Under the pieces are notes generated by a model. That model saw only the letters and a list, made by a program, of their open reading frames with translations, searched no databases and was not told where the DNA came from. A stretch of 64,000 nt of DNA from Setophaga petechia (taxonomy: Eukaryota; Chordata; Aves; Passeriformes; Parulidae). The translations under genes were made by a program, and so were the position numbers. The stretch covers positions 15,364,258-15,428,257 of the forward strand of contig JANCRA010000014.1 in assembly GCA_024362935.1 (NCBI GenBank). The letters run 5' to 3'. This document shows, piece by piece, positions 35,001 through 47,960 of this stretch (the stretch's first letter is position 1; each line of letters begins with the position of its first letter).

Positions 35001-36944
35001 AGCCTTCCTAAGAATCCTTTTTTCCCCTCTAAGCTTGCAACTCCAGCATGCACAGTGGTTTAATCGTATATTGTTCTCTGAGTACTAACCCTTTACAAAT
35101 CATATGACATAAAAAGAAAAATAAGTAACATTGTAAAGACAGTAATGAGAACTGTTGAGCTAAAGTGCCTCTTAAAGAAATCCTAATAAATTCCAGAATT
35201 TCTAGTCTTCTGGCAAGCTTTCCATTTAGAATAAAATCAATGATCAATGGTTGCAAACAGTCAGCATCAGGCTTGCATGCCTCCAGAGCAGAAAAAACTC
35301 ATAGACGAAAGATGACATTTAAAGGAAAAAAGCTGACATTGACTCCATCACTGTCATTGCTTCTGCCATAAAGCAGCTTCAAATATTAAAACATTTTTCA
35401 TCTGTGCTGCATTATTGGCACCAGAAATTGTTTTCTCTCTGTCTGATACTCACTTGAACTGCAGCAGAGCTCCCCAGAGACTCCAGATTGTTACCAAGGC
35501 CTCATAACATATTGGCAGTTGATGTGGTGGTGTTCATGTACACTTGCCACTCACAAAGGAGCCTCCCCCCTCCCTCCACACTCACAGGAAAAAGAAAATG
35601 CTCCGACAGGAATTTCAGTCAAGTTCAATGGGTTCACTGGCTCGGGTGTAGGAGCTGGGGTGCATCATTCCAAGTGGCCTCCTTGAACTCACTGTGGGTT
35701 TGGCCATGGGGCTGGGGTGGGAGCCTATGTTCTCCATGCTTCTGATTTTGTGCCAGTGTTTTAAAAAGCTGACCATCTGAATTATTTTTGTTCAAAATCT
35801 CTGCCCTCCCTTTGCATAAATGCCTCTGAATTTGTGTCACATTCTGTGCTCAAGCTGTTCCCAGGTAAGTGTTTCACAACTCAATGGGAAAAGCAGAGCT
35901 TTTGTTGATCAGAGCATTTACAATCTGTCACTGTGAGGAGTGGCAGATTTAGAGGCACCATGGAAAGACTTTGCTAGGATAATCTTGGCATAACTTTTAA
36001 TGCAGACACGCCAGAAGCACTCAGGTCAGCAAGAACTGATAGGCAAATAAACCCCAACTAACACATCAGCTCATCGACAGAAATTAGGCACCTAAACCTT
36101 TACCAGTCTTTAAAACCCTGCTGAAATGGATGAATATGCTGTATTTCACATCACTAACAAAGCCCCACAAACCCAGGATGTTTTCAAGCACTGGTACACA
36201 CTCAGTTTATGAAAGATGACACAATTAAATGCAGCTCCACATCATCAGAAATGATTCACGCATCCTCCTACGAGGACGAAGACTGAGCCTTTCATGAACA
36301 GAGGCTTCTGTCAGAAGCACTTGCCCAAGATCTAATGTTCAGAGGGATGTGAGGCAGCAGGACAGGTGAGGCAGCTCTGCCTCCAGTCCCTTTTGTGCAT
36401 TACAACCGTGACAGAGGCTGGAGCCTGAGTCACCTTTGACTTACTATCAAGTGAAACAACAAAGCAGAGCAAAGACAGGCTGTAAATTATTTTCTGTTAT
36501 TTTCTACTGTCTTTACCCTCTTTGTCAGTGAATACACCCACCTGGACATTCCAGTGTAAAACAGAATGAATGTTGCAATTTGCAACTCTGTCCAGCAATT
36601 TTTTTAAGACCCAGGTCTCTGCCCTGTGACATATAAGCAGCATTGTCCACCAGACCCTTTGAGACTATTTGCAGTTATGGGAAAGCAAAAAATTAAGGCT
36701 CAGGCTGACAGGAAGCAAAGATTTGCTCACTGTTCACAACTTCACCACCTTCATCCACCTTTTGACCAACAGAGCCAAGGGACTGCTACTCAAAACATTT
36801 CCAGCAGCTGGGGCATGACAGCACACAGAAGCTCACTGTGGTCTCTGAGCCTGCAGCACACCTCAGCTCTTACAAGCCATAAACCACTCATGTCAGCATC
36901 CCTCACACCACCAGCCTGGGGATTGGCCTGGAATGCTGCTCCTC
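35001..36944. other. Anonymous non-coding stretch
   Basis: No gene or repeat family is supported. The stretch around 35990-36300 has scattered CpGs and mild regulatory texture, but I do not separate it as a feature. Confidence 0.45.
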
Positions 36945-37013
36945 GTGCCACACTGTTCCATGTGCCACACTGCTCCTTGTGCCACATTCCTTCCAATGCC
37001 ACCCTGCCTGGCA
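36945..37013. repeat. Degenerate 17-bp tandem repeat, about four units
   Basis: Units beginning GTGCCACA start at 36945, 36962 and 36979, each 17-18 bases long. A more diverged unit (TGCCACCCTG…) starts at 36997. The first two differ at only a few positions. The array lies inside the longest open frame of the window (minus 36790-37470, 226 codons), which is not otherwise gene-like. Confidence 0.85.
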
Positions 37014-38469
37014 CCAACCAGTGCCACAAACTGACACAGCTGCAGGGCAAAATTGGCCCCTGAGGGATTATCCTGCTGCTTGGATGGGCGTGCTGCTGCA
37101 TCCTGGCTCTAAAGAGAGATTGAGCTTCCACTACCATTGTCCTGCTGTGGTGCTGTCTAACCTCATGAGACAGGCTTTTAAAAGACTGGACAACGATTAA
37201 AGGGGTTAAAACACATATAACCTGCTCTCTTCCAGAACAGAAACCCTGGAAAATCCTTGTCCCTGGGGTAAACCATCTCACACATGACAAGCTGCTTGTC
37301 CCCCTCCTGCCTGGTCCTAGGAGACACCCAGACACCAAGCCCTGAGCCCTCTCACATACCCATGACTGCATTGTGCAGCCCATGTTGTGAACCAAGTCAA
37401 GCCATAAAGGGGAAATGTTGCCAGTGGTGCTGCTCAGGATGCCAGGGAACCCCTCAGCTGTGGATAACAAAGTCTGCAGGTACCAGTGCCCAAATCTACA
37501 ACAGGATGGTTGGTTTTACCAAGCTGAGCAAGCTCTGACAATGGCTGGGTGAGCTGACAAGGCCATGTCTTTGTTTATCATCTGCCCCAAGCACAGACAT
37601 TTATTCACTTTTCCCTGGAGGTGCTGGAGACATGGCCAGCAGCATGAAAGCCATGCACAAAGGCAAATGCAGTACAGAACTGAAGTATTGGTTAACTCCT
37701 ACCACAGAAGCAAACCAGGAATGGAAAATGCTATATTGGAGCATAGGATGGTGTAAGGGACAGGAATTGAGGTGAGAGGAGGATGATTTTTATTGCCAAA
37801 GGGTTTGGTTTGTCTCAGAGGAAGGCATCCAGCATCCCTTCCTTTGGGATATGTTCTTTTTCACAATGTGTTCTTTTTCACTAGGACACAGTTTCCTGGA
37901 GACTGACAGCATTAAAAAAATTATAGGTTTTCAGTCTATGAAAAGGAAGTAATCATTTGCCACAGACCTTTTACTGGATATTATCTCATGAGTCATGACC
38001 CATATCAAGAGAGCAGCCGTTTGAGCCTGACTTGAAGAGCGAGTGGTTGGTAATGTTCCCCATATATTCCTGCAGGTAACAAGTGATATTTAACTGAGAG
38101 GGCCTGCATAACTTGGCTTGCTGGCCCTTTTAACTCAAGTAACTGCCTGAGAGTGAATGACAGACTAGAGAGATTGTGTTGAAAACAAACAGAAAGAGAA
38201 ATCAAATAAAAAGTATCTGTGTGGGTTGTTTTATTGTGGAAGTGAATGACAGCATTAGGATTTAGACCTCCTAGTTTAACACATCCTGCCTTCCCTAGTT
38301 TAATAACTATACACACAACTAAAAGACAGCATATAAAAACATGTAGCGATTTAGTGGATCAGGGTTGCTGTATTTGGATTATCAGGGCATTTAGGGGGAA
38401 AAAAAAAAGAAAGACCACACAGGGAGACAGCGCAAAGAGCCTCTCCACAACCATCTGCCACAACATCAC
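37014..38469. other. Anonymous non-coding stretch
   Basis: No gene is supported. A 16-17 base unit (atgttctttttcac-type) is repeated at about 37851-37882. The remaining sequence shows nothing I recognise. Confidence 0.5.
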
Positions 38470-39040
38470 GTAGCTCTGTAAACTGACAGACACTCCTTTA
38501 GCAGGGCCCAGGCACGTCAGATGAATCAATCAATCAAAAAAATTCTTATGAAACTTAATCACGGAGGGTCGTGTTAGGGAGTGGGGAACAGATTAAATTA
38601 CCACGGTATTAGATACGGGAAATGATTTCTGTCAAAACCATCTTTACTGCAATTATAATATGTTAATTATGTATTTCATTAAGTAAGTGGATTAGAGTCT
38701 GCACAGATGAAATCACGCTGAAGGCTTTGAATCATTTGCTGAGCGGTGTGGGAGGACTGGTGTGAATGGAACTCAGTTAATTTTGAAAACTTTCACATGC
38801 TAAACATGTCCCCCCCCAAGTGCAGGAAATAAATGCCTCCCAGATTGTTGTGTAAAACATCCAAAGACCACATTAATTTTAGTGATGTAATCAGATCACG
38901 GCTGATGTGGTCCAGGAGCTTGTCAAAGATGCCATAAATGTGTTCGTGTATAACGAAGCTGCACTGCTCCAGCCACTGGAGGAAGATAACTTGCACAGGA
39001 GACCAGATTTCTTTTTGTCTGTGCTCCAGAACAGATCAGC
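38470..39040. promoter_or_regulatory. Candidate conserved non-coding block with PBX-type sites, or a cryptic exon
   Basis: A motif-dense block. ATCAATCAATCA at 38525-38536 contains two overlapping PBX-type TGATTGAT sites on the opposite strand. Homeodomain cores cluster at about 38655-38690, and isolated CpGs occur through the block (for example near 38562, 38572, 38602 and 38898). On the minus strand, 39035 down to 38796 stays open for 80 codons between two stops and lacks an early ATG. The peptide is unusually protein-like (including WLEQCSFVIHEHIYGIFDKL), but I do not recognise a family. Regulatory DNA is the more likely reading, since no convincing splice acceptor is visible. Confidence 0.4.
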
Positions 39041-41900
39041 AGTGCACAGCACAGAAGGGAATCACAGCCCCCCCTTATTTTAGGTACTGTATAGTCATGT
39101 ATGCAGCTGCCAGCACAGGCTGACTGCTACATTTAGTCTGCAAACACACTGGAGCAGCACAGCTCTGCAGCACCCTGCATCTTTTGTGCTCCTGCCTGTT
39201 TCTCATTCCATGGCAAAAAGGTACTGGTTTCATAGGAAAGGGCTACTTAATGATGTATGAGCAGTAGCCCTGGTGTGCCAATAACTTGCCATGTGTGTCT
39301 GAAGGGACTCGTGCTGGGTGACAGCCACTGGTGTCAGTAGAACCAAGCTCATTTACACCATGGGAGGATCTGGCCCAACATTGTAATCTTTATAATTTTC
39401 AGAAGAGATTATTGATGTCTGTAGGTACAGCAAGAAACCACCTGCAGAAGCTGTGTGCAAACCTTTTCTTAGTTTGAATTCTGTGTGAGTGAATGAGAAG
39501 GGGAAGTATTTCTGTCTCAGCAGCTGGATGTTCCTCCTGCATTTAACACCATGCTCTTGACAGAGGAAAGAACAGGAAATAAGGGAAGATCATGGTAACT
39601 ATTGTTCTCCTCACTCCTCAATAAATTAAAAGGCTCATTTTAGAGGTTTATCTTGGAAAGGAAAATTAATGAATAAATAAAAATAAATGTGTCAAGCTAT
39701 AATTAACAAAAAGAATTGGGCATCTTGTCATGGGATTGGACTCTTAGCAGTAGGTAACCTTCCATTCATAGGAGACTACCCCACATATTAAAAATAAAAG
39801 GGCATTCAGTGTCACAAAGGAATAAATCTTTCAGCTCTTGCATATCCCTCTTTTCTTTGGAATAGCTTCCAGGGTAGCAGAAGGTAGTTTAAAATATATC
39901 TGAGAAAATAAGAGCAAAATAATTAATTTTAAAAAGAAGAACATATACAATATACATAAATTTGCCTCATCCCAATTATTTAGTTATCAGTAATAATCAC
40001 AAGGGATTTAAAAGGAGGAAAGAATCTGAGACAGCATAACACCCTGCATGGAGTGAACGTTGGTGTAAATGACTGGAAAAGGTTGGCTGATTTGATGAAA
40101 ACCCAATCAGACTCTCTAGGGAGATATTACTTTCCTCATTATTCCACTGATTGGCCTTATTTCATCTGAAGAATGCAGCACATTCTTTACAGTGCTGGCA
40201 AGCCTCTTTAACAATATCCAAGGAAAAAAAAGCCCTATCACCTCTGTAATCGAAACAACAAGGAAATTAACCAGAGTCCCTTTCCTCAGGGAACTGTTAC
40301 AGAACCCCCAAAATCTCCTGATGGATTGGCACAGAGAAGCTGCGGGGCAAAGGGGGTGGGGTTTTTCTCAGATTTGGCACACAGCAAAAGCCTTTCATAA
40401 ATTTGCTAAAAGCAACTAAAACAGCAGGCTCAAGCCATAACTCCTCCCTCTGCACTGGAAAAAAAAAATAACATTCGGGTTGTTTGCTTGTAGCAACCTA
40501 ATCTTAACCAACAGTGACATAATTTACTAAGGGAGTTCGTTCTTGTGATACGAAATTTGTTATGCCCACATCACTGTGCAGGGCTTTAGAATAAAGCAGC
40601 AATTTCAAGTCAAGTACAAAACACACTTGTGAAATTCAGTCTGAGAACTGTGTTATCAATGGCCTCAAGCTTGCAATAACTGTTAATTAAGTGTATTTTT
40701 CATTATTCTTTAGCAAAGAAGCAAGATTTAATGATGGAAGTTAACAATAGATGATAATTTAGAGTAGTGACAATAGTTTAATTATTCACACACATATAAA
40801 AGTTAACTTCATAACTTCTTTGTAAGAACAAGTTCATTTAAAATATTTTGAGCAGTGCATACAATTACCACATATGGTATCTTGCCACACCATTTCTGTG
40901 GATACAAGTCAATTTGCTACAGAATTATCTCCTTCAGGGGTAATGCAGGGAAGGAATTCTTAGCCTTATTTTTTTTGTTGCTGTTGTTTTTTGGGAGGAG
41001 AACTGACTTTACTAGCAATAGACAGCAGTGGGGCCACTTGGTCAAAAACTGAGTCACAATCCTCAAACAATGGGTCTCAATATTGCCTAAGCTATTTCCA
41101 AACCTTCCACCAAGGCCTTTGTTGAATAACAGGAAATACTGTGGGCAGAGAAGAAAATTACAGCCTGTGATAAGCTGGAAAATGGTGCTCAAAACCTACT
41201 TGAACACCAACTTCTGAATACATTTCAGTGTCTTGAGACCATCAATATCCTAAACTAATTCTAGATTAAATGTAGTGAAGAGTGCTTTCTAAGGAGAGCT
41301 TTGTTTCTGGTGTTTGAACAGAAAATCAAAGGGGATATGACTTTGACTCAAAGACTGTGACTACCCAAGAAAATTATAATTGTAGTGCATTTAAATATAA
41401 AATTATTTCAAAGAACCACCTATTGAGTAAGCACTAATGATTCATTCTGTTCAACCAATTCTTCTGTTACAATGCTGTATTTTGTACATTTTGTTCTCCT
41501 GGCAATGGACAAGCCTAGGCACCCAAATAGCCAGCAATTTTAGACTAGATTTCCTGATTGGGAATGTGGAGATGCTCCTCAGTTATCACTCAATAAAACC
41601 TCTCAAATATGTCTGTCACACAGAGAATTAGAACTCAGTAATAGTATGCAGTATCTATTTTCAGCCAACTCTTTGATTTACTGTTTTCTCCAAAGCTGTG
41701 CCTGAAAACCTGCAGGGATAGTATGCTGGTAGCCTGATCCACTGGCCCAGTCTGGCTAGTCTTTCTCTCTGCCAAGATCACATTTTAAAAGACAGGTTTT
41801 AAAGACAGATTTAAGACCAATTAAAGATTTCATAGTGTCCAACGCCATAAAGAGCTAAGATGGTCTCTAATTTCAAAGAAAGGTTCCTCCCCTCAAGACA
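39041..41900. other. Anonymous non-coding stretch
   Basis: AT-rich sequence without supported genes. About 40480-40700 is repeat-free and mildly regulatory in texture, but not strongly enough to list separately. Short frames only. Confidence 0.45.
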
Positions 41901-44900
41901 GAAACACTGAGGAAAAAAAGCCACTGTGGATGCACCCTCTTACACCCATAAAATAGCAGCTGAGCTGGTGGAAAAGTTAAGATTATGAAGAATACTACCA
42001 TTTGCAAGAACTTTCTTGTTTTGTAGGAGTTTTGTTTCTAAGCAAGGCCAGCTGAAAGTGAGGTCAGGCCAAGCTATTCATTTGATTTAGGCATGCATAA
42101 TTGACACCCACGTTTTGTACTTACACATCCCTGAGGGTGCTCTTGGGAGGCCCCCTCAAGTTTTGAGTGGTTGCAGAGTAATGATGGAAATGTGGGAGAC
42201 ATTACATTCCTGCTCTGAACTGGCTCAAGTGCAATTAATTACACCTTTTTCTCCTGCTGGATTCACATTACCATGAAAGCCAGTGCATTTGTTCTTCCAG
42301 CAAACACAAGAGCCTTCTTTTTGTCAAGCTTATCAGAGTCACACAATTCAATATTGAATCTTCTTGGAATGAACAAATATTCTGTGTATAATAGAGCCAG
42401 AAAATGCAACTACCTCAGAATATACTTGTCCATCAGTGCACTGGGAGCAAGGAGAGACTGCCTGACCTTTGGATGTGTGTTTAGGGAAGCACCTTTGTTA
42501 GAAGGTGGTGCCCATGCTCTGGAGCCAAACATCTGTTATTTTATACTAAAACTCTGCTGCTTTTAACAAGATCAAGCTCAGTGCCCTGTGATTGTTTATA
42601 AAATTCAGACAATAAGACAAAATTCACTGTTTTGCAAGTGATGCTTGCTGAAACCATAATGATAGTTTAAAAGATGAACTAAATAAGCTCAAAGATTGCC
42701 ATGCTATCAAGCAGCAGCTCCTTTCCTCTCTGGCCCTCAAAGGAAAGAAATGTGAAGGAAAATCTCAGGATGAGTAGAAGTGGAGGACATGAAGGGGAAG
42801 AGATTCAGTACCACTGAGAACATCTTGAGAAGACACCAGCAGCTCTGTGGTTTGTGTATCTCTTGGGGTGCCTACAACCTGCATGCTCTTCTTGTATGAG
42901 TCTGGTTCATCTTGAGACAAAGAAATATCTGTTCTTGATCTCTTGCAGACATTTTTTTTCTCCAGCAGGCTTTGAAGGTCACAACCATGCCCACATTGGG
43001 GATGGGGATGTTTTCCCTCACACAATAACTGACCTGCAGGTGATTTAGGGGCTGGATCACTCCATGAAGACAGCTCTGCAGGGTGTTTTGCAAGCCCTGG
43101 TCAGCTGCCATGCCCTCCCCTGCTTGCCCAGGGGCTCTAAGGAGGAGGCAGGCACCGAGCAGCCCTGAGCAAGGGCCCTTATCTGAGCTCAGTGCTCCTC
43201 ACAGGCAGCGCCTGCAGCTCAGGCCCAGGCAGCCCTTCCTCACATCTGCCTGCACACAGGCAAGGCTCACCTCCCCAAAGACATCCCATTAGCCACTGGT
43301 GTTTTCATCAAGAAAAACTTGCTTTTATTTTCCTGAGGAACAGATGGGAAAGCACATTCCAGGATACTGCAAGCCAGTGATCTCTCAAGACCACACCTTG
43401 AGCTGCAACACTGTGGAGAATTTAGCTGGACAAAATCACCCACTGCCTCTGATGAATCCAGAATGCTACATATCAGTCATTTATTGCACTCTTCACTAAA
43501 GAAGCCTTATTTTGTAAGGATGGAATATTATAACACCTGATTGCATTGCACATGACATGAGCTTATATCTTATCCACAAAATGTTTCAATTAAATTTGGC
43601 AATCTTGATGTGCCCTCTTGATTGAAAAAAAACCAAAAAACAAACCCCCAAAAAATCAACAAAAAACCCCAAACTGATCGAGGAGATCGTTGTTCATCTA
43701 AATAGTACAAAAATCAAGCAACATCAACAATTTTAGTAAATACAGCAGCTGAACTGGCTGTACAAAATGTTCATTCAATTCAACTCCCTCCCAGCTTCTG
43801 AATTTTAAATTAAACTAAACCAAAATATGCCAAATCAGAATAACCTCTGAAATTCCTCCTATATAATTTATTTAGGATTTCCATCTAAAATTCATTAAAA
43901 TCACTAGCTTGAGCAGAATTTCAACCTTCAGCACAGAAGGATGTACAACTGAGTAAATTCATTTTTCCTGTTTCATTTAGGTATGTTGCTTAGCTCCAGC
44001 ATTATACAGAACACCTCACTAAAGGACAAAAAAACGGGACAAAAAAAGAAAAAAAAAAGAAAAAAAAACCCTCTTGTTCTCCTGTTTAAAAAAAAAAATC
44101 AACCTGTTTTCAAGCCTCATGCAGTCATTTATGCTCTTCTTGTAGAACTCCATCTGACTCATCCTCTAATCCTCTCCAGCTCTCATTTATCCCAATAAAC
44201 AGATACTGACTCTTGTGTGTCCTGACTTGGGTAGCTGAGCTCAAAATGTGTGTGGTATTTGAAGAAAGCTCTCACAGAGCTCTTTTGGGTGAGGTAAAGT
44301 GCTTTGAGACCAGATCCTTGCTAGGAAAAAAAAACCCAGCAAAACAAAATCCCTGCAATATGTGCTGTCCAGTTCCCAGAAGTGGGAACAAAGCTAAATT
44401 AACCTGTGCTGGTCAAGAGGTTGGTTCCTGGAGGCTGAGTGAGATCTGTTCTTGTTAAACACTGACCAGAAAAAAAAAAGAAAAAAAAAAGGAAAAATCA
44501 AAATGAGATTTTTCTATTCTTCCCCAAGTGGCCCTAAAAGATAAACAAAGAGATGAAGCCAATGGTACTAAAAATATTTGGCCAGCAAAGCAGCCAGTTT
44601 TAATTGCTGCATACTGATAATGTGGTTGGGCAGTTTAGAAGCCATGTTCACCAACATGCAGTCAACTTGTGAGTGCTGATTTCAGACTAAACCCTGCTCT
44701 CAGTCAAATCACTTAAGCTTGTCTAGTTTTTCTTTGAAGCCTGGGAAAAATCACAGTTTTTGACCAATTGCCATGGAAAACTATAAATCAGACTCTGGTC
44801 ATTGAAAGTTAGACTCAGGTTCACCATATGGTTTGTAAACCTGGAGAATCACTGAGCTGAGTTTCTGAGGAAATCTGAAACATTAGCTGGTTTCACATGG

Positions 44901-45029
44901 TTTCAGATTCCCTTGCAAACATTTCAAACTCCCCATTCTCTCAGAGCATAAATTCTTTCATTCATTCCAGAACGTGTTAGGAGATCACAAAGGAAGCTTA
45001 AGATTAAAAAGAAGAAAAAGGTAGAAACG
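41901..45029. other. Anonymous non-coding stretch with A-rich simple repeats
   Basis: No gene was recognised. Frames at 42765-43292 on both strands lie in a modestly GC-rich patch and overlap. A-rich tracts at 43624-43673, 44027-44098 and 44469-44498 are noted separately. Confidence 0.5.
43624..44498. repeat. Cluster of A-rich simple-sequence tracts
   Basis: Three A-rich tracts lie within 900 bases: an A/C-rich tract (43624-43673), A-rich with single G or C interruptions (about 44027-44068 and 44086-44098), and another at 44469-44498. None follows a recognisable retrotransposon body. The interval between them is ordinary AT-rich DNA. Confidence 0.85.
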
Positions 45030-45420
45030 TACAGTTTTCACAACTGTGTATACAACCAGCTTAATGACCCGGACAAATGCACTTAATTAAGCATTTATGT
45101 GCACAATTACCCAGTTTGTGAATAAAGTCTTTACAATTTCGTGTACTAACCGGATGTCAGATGTGCCTAGACTGTACAGAACCTATGGTAAAATTGACCT
45201 TAGCAAAACCTGGCCCTCAGCCTAATCAATTGTTTTATCTATTTCAAGGCATGTATAAAAAGTCAGATATATTCAACACATCAGCTCGGTGTAAAACTCA
45301 ACAGCCAACCTGGGAGGTTGGGTTTTTGTTTTGCAAGATTGTCAGTGTAACTCGCTCTAGGTGTTTGGAAGCTGAGAGAGGTTTTCTCTTTTTTTATAGC
45401 AAAGTACGGAAACAGTTGGG
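45030..45420. promoter_or_regulatory. Candidate conserved non-coding block
   Basis: Repeat-free DNA with isolated CpGs (about 45068, 45139, 45150, 45287 and 45352) and AT-rich factor-like words such as CACTTAATTAAGC near 45080. The plus frame 45161-45475 (104 codons) passes through it but has no recognisable domain. The call is inference from sequence texture. Confidence 0.3.
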
Positions 45421-46010
45421 AAAAAAACCCAACAAAAACAAGCCTGCAGTCTTTTTCCATTTTGGTGAGAAATAGTTAATGTTCCATAGTCTTTGATTTA
45501 TTTATTAAAAGTATTTTACCAGGAAACACAACAGAGACAGGCCTTCTCATTTACAGTGAGACCCCAGAGAGCAGTAAATTTACATACACAAAGGACTAGC
45601 ATCAACCCCTGAACCTTTAATGTTTATTTTGATAGCCCACCCTGCTGGTGAGGCCTTTTGTTAAGAAGCCAGGTACAACAAGGCAAGGATCCAAACAAAC
45701 AACAGTGGTAGCTTTGTTGACCAGGTCATATGATGTCCTGCCCTTGAACAGTACCCCTTGTCTTTTAACCCTTTGCCCCTAGAAAATGAAGTTAGTTAGA
45801 GTCCCTGTGGCAGATTTAGCATTTCCTTTCAGTGTCTGCCAATCTATCAAAATTCAGCTACCGCTGTGAACCCATCAACTCAGTGCAAAAAAGAACAAGG
45901 CTTACCACGGACCCCCTCAAAGTAGCAATCATTTATCCCTTCCTGAACTTTAGCTGACCTTTGTGAGCACGCCAGCAGTTGAAGCATGCAGCACCTTGGC
46001 GGGGACCAAA
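45421..46010. other. Anonymous non-coding stretch
   Basis: Nothing specific is recognised. A small A-rich segment occurs near 45420-45440. No gene or repeat family is supported. Confidence 0.45.
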
Positions 46011-46340
46011 GCACTCTGGGTTTTTCTCTCTCCCCACCCAGCCCCAAACCCGAGCTTTTATTTCGTTTCATCAATAAATGCGTTGCGTTCGGGAATAACC
46101 ACGTGAAGGGAAATAAACTCTTCAGCAAGAGGATGCAATTGAATGAGGATGCAGCATGCAAAAGAATAGAAACAAATGTAAATACTCTGCATTTAGGGAG
46201 CCAGTTAGCATCACTTTGCAGAGGAGATAAACAAAACAAGTGGATTCCATTCACAAAGATTTATCGGAGGGAGGAGGGGAGATATTGTTCTCAGGACACA
46301 AAGATGCATTTATATACAAATAATTGCAAAGTAAAATGAA
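46011..46340. promoter_or_regulatory. Candidate conserved non-coding block
   Basis: The first half has several CpGs in AT-rich context (about 46050-46105), including an E-box CACGTG in 'aaccacgtgaag' near 46099. The second half is AT-rich with no repeats. Opposed open frames (minus 45880-46254, plus 45986-46339) cover it without recognisable domains. The regulatory reading is tentative. Confidence 0.28.
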
Positions 46341-46370
46341 TCATATAGAGCATTCAGCTCCAAAACTGAG

Positions 46371-47250
46371 ACTACCACACAGCTACAATATATTGGCTAA
46401 ATATTGCGGTGGGTTTGTTTTATTTTTTAAAGCAGCAGGAAAATCTAGATTGCAGGAAGGGTTATACACAGTGTAACTCCCACTGTAAATTTAAACTGAC
46501 CTAAGGGACATAATTACATACATCTCATCATGAGACAATATACTTTTTATTTGTTTGAATTTTATTTGTATTGGTGAAACTGACCTGAAAGTGACACAAG
46601 TTTATTAGAAAAAGGACTCTCAAAAACAGAGTGGGCTGGTCTTCTTACTCAAGATGGATGTGCCAACTTCTAGTATGATTAGAGAAATGGATAACTCACT
46701 AACATCTGTGCAAACTACAATAAAAAGGGATTTAGTGTTACCCCAAGGAAGGTAAAAGAGGCTGTCTGTCCATTAAACGCTTTATTACAGTGCCAGCAGC
46801 TTTTTTCTAACTCAGTTATTCCTGCACAGAGCTCAGCACTGTGACTGCCTGTCATCCTTACCAGACAGTGCTTGGGGCTCCGTAGTTTTTTTGTGCAAGG
46901 TAGATGACAATCAAATGACTCATTGAGCAGGGAAAGCGCCTGACCCCTAGTGAAGGATTAACTACGGAAAGTGAGTGTGATCATGTCACACCATTACTTA
47001 GAATTTTCACAGTCAATTTCTGAAAATATGAGATAAGTCCTTAAAGAGACAGCTCTTTCAGGAAGCGCTATGAGCCAGCAGAAATCCCCTCCCAGTACAA
47101 AGGCAGGCAGTGCCATCACCGAGACATCTGCTCAGCTGCTCGGTGTAAACCAAACACCACCCTGCTCGTCACAGCAGACAAGGTTAAGAGCGAGCAAGAC
47201 AAAAATCAGATGGCTTAGACCATTCAGGTAGTGTAGGCAGAAAGCAAAGT
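46371..47250. promoter_or_regulatory. Candidate conserved non-coding (enhancer-like) block
   Basis: A long repeat-free stretch with dense factor-like words, short frames only, and isolated CpGs (about 46406, 46778, 46881, 46937, 46965, 47066, 47120 and 47141). The part from about 46770 to 47220 is the most distinctive. Together with the neighbours at 45.0-46.3 and 47.6-48.0 kb it suggests an enhancer cluster. No alignment was possible. Confidence 0.38.
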
Positions 47251-47639
47251 AGTGAAAGAGAGGACTATTAAATCCTGTCTAGTGATACAGTCTCTGTGGT
47301 TAGGTTAACACAAGGACTGTTAAAATGTGAACATTAAAATCTCTATGCAAACACAGGTGGGCATTACATGGTATCCTTCTTCTGTATTAAAAAATAAAAC
47401 CTCTCTCAGCATACCACATGAATGCAACTGCCCAGAGACTGCCCAACAAATCCACTGAAAAGAGCAAATTATTCACTCTGCAAATACACATCCTGTGTTG
47501 TGGATGGGAATGCCTGACCCTCCATGGCGCTGCTGGACTACTGCAAGGAAATCTCAAGAAAAACCACAAAAATACTGTTGGGTTCACCAGCAGCATTGAG
47601 CCCTAGCTTGTTGCCTCTGTGAACCTATTATCACTTTCT
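47251..47639. other. Anonymous non-coding stretch
   Basis: Short opposed frames (minus 47387-47596, plus 47418-47606) with no recognisable domain. Nothing else is supported. Confidence 0.45.
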
Positions 47640-47960
47640 CACATTAAAAGCCCCTCGTGGTATAGGAAGAGAGACCTGACCCATTAATCAGCAAATGAAG
47701 GGCCCATTTGCTCTGTTTTTACATAACACGTTTTTTTCATGCACAGTTCTAAATGTGAGATTCATCAAGTTTCCACCTAAAAAAAAAAAGTAATTCAGCC
47801 TAAGAACCTCAAAGCTTGGGCGTGCCAAAATGAGTTAACATCTGCTGCTGCCTGAATCTAATTGAAATGATTCATTATAAAATTTACAGATCTGCTTAAT
47901 GATTTTGTATTTCTTTTTCAGAATCACCTTGTTCATTATCTCACCTTAGGTAAGCTGAAT
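47640..47960. promoter_or_regulatory. Candidate conserved non-coding block
   Basis: Repeat-free apart from a short A-run near 47780. It carries homeodomain-like words (CCATTAATCAGC near 47681, TCTAATTGAAATGATTCATT near 47858) and no meaningful open frame. This is the third member of the 45-48 kb cluster of enhancer-like sequence. Evidence is textural only. Confidence 0.3.

Noticed and set aside
36790..37470. 226-codon open frame on the minus strand, the longest in the window
   Set aside because: No recognisable domain, it overlaps a 17-bp tandem repeat, opposite-strand frames cover the same DNA, and there is no intron or promoter context. One frame of this length is plausible by chance in a GC-richer patch.
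43624..44498. A-rich tracts considered as poly-A tails of retroposed genes
   Set aside because: No processed coding sequence or retrotransposon body was recognised upstream of any tract, and several are interrupted by G or C like simple repeats.
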